Shown piece after piece: positions 1-5,993 of a stretch of DNA of 7,435 bases. Both the position numbers and the translations under genes were made by a program. How positions within the stretch are numbered: position 1 is the first letter of the stretch; each line of letters starts with the position of its first letter. Source of the stretch: Bacteroidales bacterium (GTDB taxonomy: Bacteria; Bacteroidota; Bacteroidia; Bacteroidales; UBA932); the NCBI GenBank assembly GCA_017958765.1, contig JAGDBY010000010.1, forward strand, positions 1-7,435, read 5' to 3'. The notes below the pieces were generated by a model. It was not told where the DNA came from. It made no database searches and was given only the letters and a program-made list of their open reading frames with translations.

Positions 1-1
1 C

Positions 2-1606
2 GGAGGCAAACAGGCTGCAAACGGAGTCAAGGTGGCCGTCGTTGTCACCTCCTGGCCTCACGGCAGTTCGGAGCCTCTAGGAAAAATAGTGGACGTGCTT
101 GGCAAACCGGGTGAAAACAACACCGAGATGCACGCCATTCTGGCCGAATTCGGGCTCCCGTACAGGTTCGAGCCTGAAGTGGAGAAGGCTGCTAACAAGA
201 TTTCAGAGAAAATCTCCGCTTCGGAGAGAGGCAGACGCAAGGATTTCACCTCGGTAACCACATTCACTATCGACCCTTCCGACGCCAAAGACTTTGACGA
301 CGCCATCTCCTACAGAGAATTGGACAACGGTCACTATGAAGTCGGAGTGCACATTGCGGACGTCACTTTCTATGTGAAACCGGGCGATATTGTTGACAAA
401 GAAGCTTACGCCAGGGGCACTTCAGTATATCTGGTCGACCGCACTATCCCGATGCTTCCGGAGAATCTCTCCAACAAGCTCTGTTCTCTCCGCCCTAACG
501 AAGAGAAACTGTGCTTTTCGGCTGTCTTCGAGCTCGATGACAACGGATCTGTATTCAACCGCTGGTTCGGGAGAACCGTCATCAATTCCGACTACAGACT
601 CGACTACGAGCAGGCTCAGGATATAATTCTCAACCACGAGGGGCCTCTCGCCCACGAGATAGGCAAGCTCCACCAGATAGCTGCGATGCTGAGAAAGAAA
701 CGCTTTGAGAAAGGGGCAATCAACTTTGAACGCCCTGAGATGAAAGTGGAGGTGGATGATACCGGCAAGCCGATTAACGTCCACCAGAAGATCAGCAAGG
801 AGAGCAACTGGCTCATTGAGGAGTTCATGCTTCTTGCCAACAGAAACGTGGCCGAATATGTCACCAGAATGCTCCCTATCAAGAAGCCGACCTTTGTTTA
901 CCGTATCCACGAAGCACCTATGGCTGAGAAACTGGACAGCCTCCGCCGCTTCGCCAAGAACTTCGGACACATTATGGGACCTACCGAGAATACCAAGCAG
1001 ATATCCAAGTCCCTCTCAGACCTGCTGTCCGAAGCCAAGGACAAACCTGAAGAGAACGCTCTCCAGATGCTTGCCCTGCGAGCTATGGCCCGCGCCTGCT
1101 ACAGCACTGACAACGTAGGTCACTACGGCCTTGCATTCCAGTACTACACACACTTCACAAGCCCTATCCGCCGTTACCCCGATATGATGGTGCACAGGCT
1201 TCTGTCTATGTATATGGACGGAGCCCCTTCTCAGAAAAAAGAGGAGTACGAGACATTCTGCAAGCACTCTTCAGAGAGGGAACAGCTTGCCACCGAGGCT
1301 GAGAGGGCGAGCATCAAATACAAGCTCGTCGAGTTTATGCAGGATAAGATCGGTCAGGAGTTTGACGGCACTGTCAGCGGAGTTACCGAGTGGGGTATGT
1401 ATGTGGAAATCGAACCGACCAAGATTGAAGGTATGGTGTCGGTAAAAGAGATAACATCCGACTACTTCACCTTCGATGAGGAGTCTTACAAGCTGATCGG
1501 GAAGGCTACAAAGAAAACCTTCACCCTCGGTGATAAAGTGAGAGTGAAGGTTGTCCGTGCAAATCTCGAGCAAAAGATACTCGACTTTGAACTCGTCAGC
1601 TTTTAG
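2..1606 (+). CDS. rnr: Ribonuclease R, 3'-5' exoribonuclease (5' end missing)
   Basis: This is a processive 3'-5' exoribonuclease of the RNB (RNase II/R) family that degrades structured RNA in the cytoplasm. The frame is open back to the window edge (first complete codon at base 2), so the N-terminus, including the first cold-shock domain, is missing; family members usually exceed 700 residues and about 534 are visible. Visible parts in order: the tail of the second cold-shock domain (about 2-120), the RNB catalytic domain with the acidic metal-binding motif DPSDAKDFDDA (272-304), the late RNB signature with THFTSPIRRYPD (about 1148-1183), and a C-terminal S1 RNA-binding domain from about 1352. 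The protein stops right after the S1 domain, without the long basic tail of the E. coli enzyme. The in-frame GTG at 32 lies inside the cold-shock domain and is not the start. The gene converges on the minus-strand lipoprotein gene with 5 bp between stops. The identification is secure. Confidence 0.96.
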   Translation, partial: GGKQAANGVKVAVVVTSWPHGSSEPLGKIVDVLGKPGENNTEMHAILAEFGLPYRFEPEVEKAANKISEKISASERGRRKDFTSVTTFTIDPSDAKDFDDAISYRELDNGHYEVGVHIADVTFYVKPGDIVDKEAYARGTSVYLVDRTIPMLPENLSNKLCSLRPNEEKLCFSAVFELDDNGSVFNRWFGRTVINSDYRLDYEQAQDIILNHEGPLAHEIGKLHQIAAMLRKKRFEKGAINFERPEMKVEVDDTGKPINVHQKISKESNWLIEEFMLLANRNVAEYVTRMLPIKKPTFVYRIHEAPMAEKLDSLRRFAKNFGHIMGPTENTKQISKSLSDLLSEAKDKPEENALQMLALRAMARACYSTDNVGHYGLAFQYYTHFTSPIRRYPDMMVHRLLSMYMDGAPSQKKEEYETFCKHSSEREQLATEAERASIKYKLVEFMQDKIGQEFDGTVSGVTEWGMYVEIEPTKIEGMVSVKEITSDYFTFDEESYKLIGKATKKTFTLGDKVRVKVVRANLEQKILDFELVSF

Positions 1607-1611
1607 ACAGG

Positions 1612-1989
1612 CTAATTAACCGGAATATCTCCGAAATACAGAGTCCAGGTCTTGAGCGGCGTGTATGTAACACCGCCGTCATCAGACTGGCTCAGCAGGA
1701 TGCTGCCCTGAAGGTATCCGTTGTCATACCTGTCAAAAATCGATGTAAGTTTCTGTATAAGAGCTTCTTGATTCTCTTTTTTATTCCAAGTTCTGTCATT
1801 GAAGAGAAGGTCAAGTTCATTGTATAACGACAGATAGGCTATCTCGCCTTCATCGCCTTGATAAGCGATTCCGCCAAGGCCAACCTGATAGAAGTACATT
1901 CCTTCCATCCACTTTGTACAGCTTTGGAAAGTGAACAGTGCGCAAACTGCCAGCAGCGTACCGATTAACAATTTTGCTTTCTTTGTCAT
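1612..1989 (-). CDS. Small predicted lipoprotein of unknown function
   Basis: A 125-residue protein that I do not recognise. The N-terminus is a lipoprotein signal: MTKK, a hydrophobic core of about 17 residues, then FQSC with the candidate lipidated cysteine at residue 24. The -3 position is Phe rather than the usual Leu, a tolerable variation. It is therefore expected to be membrane-anchored facing the periplasm or outside. The mature part is short and mixed polar/aromatic, with a Gly-Gly-rich stretch near residues 37-48, an acidic and asparagine-rich middle and a C-terminus rich in Thr and Tyr; no catalytic motif is evident. I chose the ATG at 1989 because it puts the Lys pair directly before the hydrophobic core; an upstream ATG at 2016 would add nine polar residues and overlap the peptidase gene. 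The start is 11 bp after the stop of the S41 peptidase, so the two are almost certainly co-transcribed and the product may act with the peptidase (inference). No Shine-Dalgarno sequence precedes the start. Confidence 0.8.
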   Translation of the reverse strand: MTKKAKLLIGTLLAVCALFTFQSCTKWMEGMYFYQVGLGGIAYQGDEGEIAYLSLYNELDLLFNDRTWNKKENQEALIQKLTSIFDRYDNGYLQGSILLSQSDDGGVTYTPLKTWTLYFGDIPVN

Positions 1990-2000
1990 AATGTATTGAT

Positions 2001-3608
2001 TTAATTGTTGTTCCATTTATCGAGGACCTTGTAGAGCTGCTCATCGTACTTGAGCCCCACTACGGTAGCCCCTGCATCATAATAATATCTGACCACAATC
2101 TCTTCCTCAAGAAGAGGTCTGATCTCCTCTGTTCTGTCACGGAGAATCTTCTCCTTGCTCACTTCAGCCTTTGCGATGAGGGCGTCTATCTCCTCTTTGC
2201 ACTCATCGTAAACGCCGTCGTATTTAGCCGCGCTTACAAGCACATTCAACTCGGCCTGAACCCCGCTGCGATAGTCGAACTCCTGATCCTTAGCATAGGC
2301 TACGAAGTCCTCATACTCTGCATCGGTAAGTCTGAACTCGGCAGGCGAAGCAATTGTAGGATGTTCGATCCTGTATTTCAAGGCATAATTGCCGAGAATA
2401 TCATTGTAAACAAGGGATACAGCCGTTCTTCCCAAAGAAGGGGCCGCCTGGTCATAATCAGGTGTGATACCGCCTCCGTCTCTCACAATCCTGCCGTTCT
2501 TAGTCCTGAACTCGTGTGTCAGAGAATCAGGAATAGCGCCCACGCTGCCGTCTGCGTTACGGTGAGAGTAGTCAATCGCCTGTACGCAGCGTCCGCTAGG
2601 AGTGTAGTATTTGGCTGTCGTAATCTTCACGCTGCCGTTGAAAGAGGTCGGGTGGATAGACTGAACGAGTCCCTTACCGAAAGTACGCTTACCGCCTATC
2701 ATCCCCCTGTCAAGGTCCTGGATAGCTCCGGCTACAATCTCAGAAGCGGATGCGCTGCCTGAATCTACCATTATCAACAGAGGTATTTCCGTGTCAAGAG
2801 GCGCTTTGCGGGTGTATTCCTCTCTGTTGGCTGAAGGATTCTTCCCTTTCTGCGAAACGACCAGAGTCCCTTTCGGAACGAACAGAGACACTACGTCAAT
2901 CGCCTCGCTCAGAAGACCGCCGCCGTTGCCTCTCAGATCGAGAACTAGCCTCTTGGCTCCTTTGGATTTAAGATCCTGAACTGCCTCGCGGACCTCGTCT
3001 GAAAGATGCTCGGTAAAACCGGTAAGATAGATGTAACCGATTGAATCTCTGACCATACCGTAATACTGGAGATTGGAGCGGTAGATCTTCTCACGGGTGA
3101 CCACAACTTCGGTGGTGTCCTTTGATCCGCCTTTTACAACCTTGAACACCACGTCGGTGCCAGGAACTCCTTTCATCCTGTTGGAACTAGCCTCGGAATC
3201 CTCATCGTAAACATATTTGCCGTCAATGCAGAAAATCGTGTCACCGGGAGCAAGGCCGGCTTTGACTACAGGGGTGTTCGGATACGGCTGGGAGATAATC
3301 ACTCCGCCTCCGACACGTTTTTTGACCATAGCTCCGATGCCGCCGTACTTGCCGGTGGTCATCATCTCCAGGTCTTCTTCATTTTCCTCAGGGAAATACA
3401 CTGTATAAGGATCCAGCGACTCCAGCATCGCATTGACGCCGGTGGTAAGAAGTTTCTCGAAATTGACTGTGTCCACGTAATATGCAGACAATTGACTGAG
3501 AATGCTGTTCTGTATATCTAGACCTTTACCAATCTGAAAATTCGAAGACTGCGCATTCATTGAGATGGCAGCCATACAGAAGGCAAATGACAATAAAAAT
3601 CTCTTCAT
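2001..3608 (-). CDS. ctpA: Secreted PDZ/S41 C-terminal processing peptidase (CtpA/Prc family)
   Basis: A 535-residue serine peptidase of family S41 that cleaves near the C-termini of envelope proteins. Residues 1-19 form a Sec signal peptide (MKRF, hydrophobic core, likely cleavage after MNA), placing it in the periplasm or outer envelope; there is no lipobox. Residues about 87-165 are the PDZ domain, with a GGIG motif and the APGD element at 120-123. Residues about 186-350 are the S41 core, with LVLDLRGNGGG at 221-231 and SASASEIVAGA at 285-295. The catalytic pair is Ser287 and Lys312 (in TFGKG), 25 residues apart, the same spacing as Ser430/Lys455 of E. coli Prc. A 145-residue charged, probably helical extension (about 390-535) follows the core; such tails are common in Bacteroidota members. 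The start at 3608 gives a clean signal peptide and is preceded by A-rich sequence. It heads a two-gene unit with the lipoprotein and diverges from rdgB. The symbol is generic; these genomes usually hold several paralogues. Confidence 0.95.
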   Translation of the reverse strand: MKRFLLSFAFCMAAISMNAQSSNFQIGKGLDIQNSILSQLSAYYVDTVNFEKLLTTGVNAMLESLDPYTVYFPEENEEDLEMMTTGKYGGIGAMVKKRVGGGVIISQPYPNTPVVKAGLAPGDTIFCIDGKYVYDEDSEASSNRMKGVPGTDVVFKVVKGGSKDTTEVVVTREKIYRSNLQYYGMVRDSIGYIYLTGFTEHLSDEVREAVQDLKSKGAKRLVLDLRGNGGGLLSEAIDVVSLFVPKGTLVVSQKGKNPSANREEYTRKAPLDTEIPLLIMVDSGSASASEIVAGAIQDLDRGMIGGKRTFGKGLVQSIHPTSFNGSVKITTAKYYTPSGRCVQAIDYSHRNADGSVGAIPDSLTHEFRTKNGRIVRDGGGITPDYDQAAPSLGRTAVSLVYNDILGNYALKYRIEHPTIASPAEFRLTDAEYEDFVAYAKDQEFDYRSGVQAELNVLVSAAKYDGVYDECKEEIDALIAKAEVSKEKILRDRTEEIRPLLEEEIVVRYYYDAGATVVGLKYDEQLYKVLDKWNNN

Positions 3609-3629
3609 TTTTTAAATTAGTTATCAATG

Positions 3630-3637
3630 CAAAAATA
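3630..3637 (-). promoter_or_regulatory. Putative -7 promoter element for the peptidase-lipoprotein unit
   Basis: Read on the minus strand this is TATTTTTG, an exact match to the Bacteroidota -7 consensus TAnnTTTG. Its downstream edge is 21 bp from the peptidase ATG (ending at 3608), which would give a short leader of about 15 nt. No convincing TTTG -33 box was found at the usual 19-21 bp spacing. The region is A/T-rich, so a chance match is possible. Confidence 0.5.
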
Positions 3638-3649
3638 ACCTTTTGTTTC

Positions 3650-3657
3650 TATCTTTG
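3650..3657 (+). promoter_or_regulatory. Putative -7 promoter element for the rdgB-recO-aroB-aroDA operon
   Basis: TATCTTTG matches the Bacteroidota -7 consensus TAnnTTTG and sits 19 bp before the rdgB ATG at 3677, implying a leader of about a dozen bases. A TTTG at 3642-3645 is too close to serve as the -33 box and none is seen at the right distance. It is the only sizeable non-coding stretch ahead of the four-gene run, so a promoter is expected here on context alone. Confidence 0.5.
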
Positions 3658-3676
3658 AAGAATAAAAGCTAAAAAA

Positions 3677-4264
3677 ATGACACTTGTTTTTGCAACTTGC
3701 AACAATAATAAACTAATTGAAGTCCAAAGAATATTAGGTCCTGATTATAAGCTTATTCTTCCTTCCGATCTGGGGTATGACGAAGATATCCCGGAGACAC
3801 ATTTCACCATCAAAGATAATGCCATAGAGAAAGCCTCTTTCGTCTGGGACAGATTTCATCAGAACTGCTTCGCCGACGACACCGGCCTCTGCGTGGATTA
3901 CCTCAACGGAGCGCCGGGTGTATTTACAGCCAGATACGCGGGAGAGCCTAAAAATCCGGTGGAGAATGTCAAAAAGATTCTCCGTGAAATGGAGGGAGTC
4001 CCTTTTGAGAAGAGAACCGCCCGCTTCGTATGTGATATAGCCTACATCGACCGGGGGGATCTGTATGTATTCGAAGGGACCTGCGAGGGGCACATATCCT
4101 TTGAACCTCAGGGAGAATTGGGATTCGGCTACGACCCGGTCTTTATCCCCGAAGGGATGGACAGAACCATGGCGATGCTGTCCCTGGCTGAAAAGAACGC
4201 CATTTCCCATAGGGGAGACGCAATTAAAAAACTGCTATGCCACTTAACAGAAAATCGCAGCTGA
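3677..4264 (+). CDS. rdgB: XTP/dITP (non-canonical purine NTP) pyrophosphatase, RdgB/HAM1 family
   Basis: A 195-residue cytosolic house-cleaning enzyme that hydrolyses dITP, XTP and related deaminated purine nucleotides to the monophosphate plus pyrophosphate, keeping them out of DNA and RNA. The length is normal for the family. Visible motifs: the N-terminal phosphate-binding segment with TCNNNK at 7-12 (usually T/S-x-N-x-x-K), the ETHFTIKDNA segment at 40-49 with a metal-binding Glu, ADDTGL at 66-71 with the catalytic acidic pair Asp67/Asp68 (Thr where E. coli has Ser), the GAPG-x-x-x-ARYAGE substrate-binding segment at 78-90, FGYDP at 150-154, and the C-terminal SHRG at 177-180. The start follows an A-rich tract without a Shine-Dalgarno motif, and the first 60 bases of the gene are much more A/T-rich than the rest, fitting initiation in an unstructured mRNA. 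It is the first gene of the plus-strand operon and its last 28 bp overlap recO in another frame. Confidence 0.96.
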   Translation: MTLVFATCNNNKLIEVQRILGPDYKLILPSDLGYDEDIPETHFTIKDNAIEKASFVWDRFHQNCFADDTGLCVDYLNGAPGVFTARYAGEPKNPVENVKKILREMEGVPFEKRTARFVCDIAYIDRGDLYVFEGTCEGHISFEPQGELGFGYDPVFIPEGMDRTMAMLSLAEKNAISHRGDAIKKLLCHLTENRS

Positions 4265-4983
4265 TAGTCCTTCATCTCACCAAGTATTCTGACTCCGGGA
4301 TGATCGTAAATGCCATAGACTCGTCTGTGGGCAGGTGCGGCTTTTTCCTCAAAGGGGTGGGCAGAAACAAAAGTGCTCTTCTGGCTAATTTCCACAGCCT
4401 GAGCATTCTGGAAGCGGTAATTCAGGCCAGTCCCAAGAGCGACCTGCACTACCTGAAAGAGTATTCTCCGGTTTACAGCCTGTCTGCTCTGCGCAGCGAC
4501 CCTGTCAAGAGCTCGATAGCCCTTTTTATCAGCGAGGTCCTCTACAGAAGCCTCTTTGAAATCAGTATGGACGCAAAGCTGTTTGACTGGCTGTGCGACA
4601 CGATAAAGCTTCTGAACGACACCGATACCTCGGTGGCCAATTTTCACCCCTGGTTCCTCGTGGGACTCTGCTCCAAGATGGGATTCCACCCACAAAGCAA
4701 CTATTCTGACACCAACAGGATATTCCAGATTACCACTGAGAATTTCATCCCCGACGACAGCTACTCCAGATCCCTGGAAGACACCTTCTCTGCCGAACTC
4801 TCCTATGTGCTGCACAGATTCCTGACATCTCCTTTCGGGGAGGCAATGGAGTTGCAACTCTCAGGGACACAGAGAAATGCCTTTTCTCTCAAAATGCTGG
4901 AGTATCTCTCTTACCATCTGGGTATCAATATCAGGGTTAAGTCCCTTGCCGTATTGCACGATATATTTGCTAATTTTGTTTAG
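4237..4983 (+). CDS. recO: DNA repair protein RecO
   Basis: A 248-residue recombination mediator that acts with RecR and RecF to load RecA on SSB-coated single-stranded DNA in gap repair, and can anneal complementary strands. The N-terminal OB-fold shows the family pattern IVLHLTKYSDSGMIVNAI (10-27), then the basic strand FLKGVGRNKSALL (37-49). The helical C-terminal part has the Bacteroidota-type segments SSIALFISEVLYR (92-104), NFHPWFLVGL (135-144) and VKSLAVLHDIF near the end. There is no CxxC pair, so no zinc finger, unlike some RecO proteins. Length is normal. The ATG at 4237 puts the first OB strand just after the start and lies inside rdgB (28-bp overlap), pointing to translational coupling. 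aroB follows after 5 bp. Identity rests on overall family pattern rather than a catalytic motif but is firm. Confidence 0.92.
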   Translation: MPLNRKSQLIVLHLTKYSDSGMIVNAIDSSVGRCGFFLKGVGRNKSALLANFHSLSILEAVIQASPKSDLHYLKEYSPVYSLSALRSDPVKSSIALFISEVLYRSLFEISMDAKLFDWLCDTIKLLNDTDTSVANFHPWFLVGLCSKMGFHPQSNYSDTNRIFQITTENFIPDDSYSRSLEDTFSAELSYVLHRFLTSPFGEAMELQLSGTQRNAFSLKMLEYLSYHLGINIRVKSLAVLHDIFANFV

Positions 4984-4988
4984 ATAAA

Positions 4989-5993
4989 ATGAGTTTTTGG
5001 GATAAAATAATATTCGGTTCCGACACCTCCGCTTTCAGCCGTTTCACTGAAGGCAGGAAGGTTTTTGCCATTATCGACAGGAACGTTGAGCGTCTGTACG
5101 GCACTCTTTTTCCGTATGAGAAGATAGTTATCGACGCAACCGAAGAGAATAAAACCTTTGACGGAGCTATCTCTGTAATCGATTCTCTACTTGAGAAGAA
5201 TGCTGACAGAGACTGTCTGCTGCTCGGTATCGGAGGAGGCATAACCACCGACCTCACCGGCTTTGTGGCGTCAATTTATAAAAGGGGTGTAGAATACGGC
5301 CTGGTACCCACCACTCTGCTCGCTCAGACAGACGCGGCTATCGGAGGTAAAACCGCCGTCAATGTATCTCGGATTAAGAATGTCGCCGGCACATTCGGCA
5401 ATCCGGCCTTCGTCTTCATAAACCCCGGCTTTATCAAGACCCTCAGCGGAGAAGAGCTGAACAGCGGAATCTTCGAGATGTTGAAAATATTCATTATCGG
5501 CAACCGTGAGTATTACTACCGGACTCTCGACCTGCTCCTCGACGGAGGTTTCATCGACGAATATGTCATCAAGGCCGCAGTCAGATTAAAATGCGACATC
5601 ACCGATGAAGATTATACAGAGCACGGCCGCAGAAAGCTTCTCAACCTTGGACACACTTTCGCTCACGCCATAGAGTCCGCTTCCGGCTGGAAAATATCAC
5701 ACGGAGAAGCCGTGGCCATAGGGATAGTTCTGGCTGCAAGATTAGGGGAAAAATACAGCGTCACCCCTGCCGGACTGGCAAAGACGCTGCTGAAGGATTT
5801 CCGCTCCGCAGGCCTCTCAGTGCCAGAATTTACCAACAGCGACGCTCTGGTTAACGCGCTTTACAATGACAAAAAGAGAGACGGGGACAAGATCCTGTTC
5901 GTAGTCCCTCGCTCTGTCGGAGATGTGACTTTTCTCCCGGTTTCAGCTAACGACATAAACGGTTCATTCTTCGATGTCAAAGATCTGTTATAG
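4989..5993 (+). CDS. aroB: 3-dehydroquinate synthase
   Basis: A 334-residue cytosolic NAD- and metal-dependent enzyme that converts DAHP to 3-dehydroquinate, the second step of the shikimate pathway. The NAD-binding half shows GIGGGITTDLTGFVAS at 80-95 and PTTLLAQTDAAIGGKTAVN at 107-125, including active-site Lys121. The metal-binding half shows Glu163 (in FEMLK), His222 (in LGHTFAH, with Ala where Gly is common) and His238 (in HGEAV); the 16-residue spacing of the two histidines equals that of the Aspergillus enzyme (His271/His287). KKRDGDKILF at 295-304 is the late family motif. It is slightly shorter than many AroB proteins because of a brief N-terminus. The start lies 5 bp after the recO stop with only A-rich sequence before it. 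Its last 20 bp overlap the AroD-AroA fusion gene, whose first domain uses the AroB product, so metabolic coupling by co-expression is likely. Confidence 0.96.
   Translation: MSFWDKIIFGSDTSAFSRFTEGRKVFAIIDRNVERLYGTLFPYEKIVIDATEENKTFDGAISVIDSLLEKNADRDCLLLGIGGGITTDLTGFVASIYKRGVEYGLVPTTLLAQTDAAIGGKTAVNVSRIKNVAGTFGNPAFVFINPGFIKTLSGEELNSGIFEMLKIFIIGNREYYYRTLDLLLDGGFIDEYVIKAAVRLKCDITDEDYTEHGRRKLLNLGHTFAHAIESASGWKISHGEAVAIGIVLAARLGEKYSVTPAGLAKTLLKDFRSAGLSVPEFTNSDALVNALYNDKKRDGDKILFVVPRSVGDVTFLPVSANDINGSFFDVKDLL

Noticed and set aside
32..34. GTG at 32 as the true start of the RNase R gene
   Set aside because: The frame is open upstream to the window edge and the codon sits within the second cold-shock domain, so the gene is simply cut by the window.
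422..970. Minus-strand open frame of 182 codons
   Set aside because: It lies wholly inside rnr, whose RNB domain is clearly coding on the plus strand; the translation resembles no family and is an antisense shadow.
1621..1633. Inverted repeat CGGA-5 nt-TCCG as a bidirectional terminator
   Set aside because: The stem is only 4 bp, there is no following T-tract on either strand, and it falls within the lipoprotein coding sequence.
1987..2016. Longer lipoprotein start at 2016 (nine extra residues)
   Set aside because: It would put a polar, Gln/Asn-rich stretch before the Lys-Lys signal-peptide start and overlap the peptidase gene; the ATG ending at 1989 gives a normal lipoprotein signal.
2361..2762. 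Plus-strand open frame of 133 codons
   Set aside because: It lies opposite the S41 core of the peptidase gene, including the catalytic Lys312 codon; no start context or motif supports it.
3642..3645. TTTG as the -33 box of the rdgB promoter
   Set aside because: Only 4 bp separate it from the -7 match at 3650, against the usual 19-21 bp.
4129..4857. Minus-strand open frame of 242 codons
   Set aside because: It is opposite the well-supported rdgB and recO genes and shows no recognisable motif; its length reflects the codon bias of the true genes.
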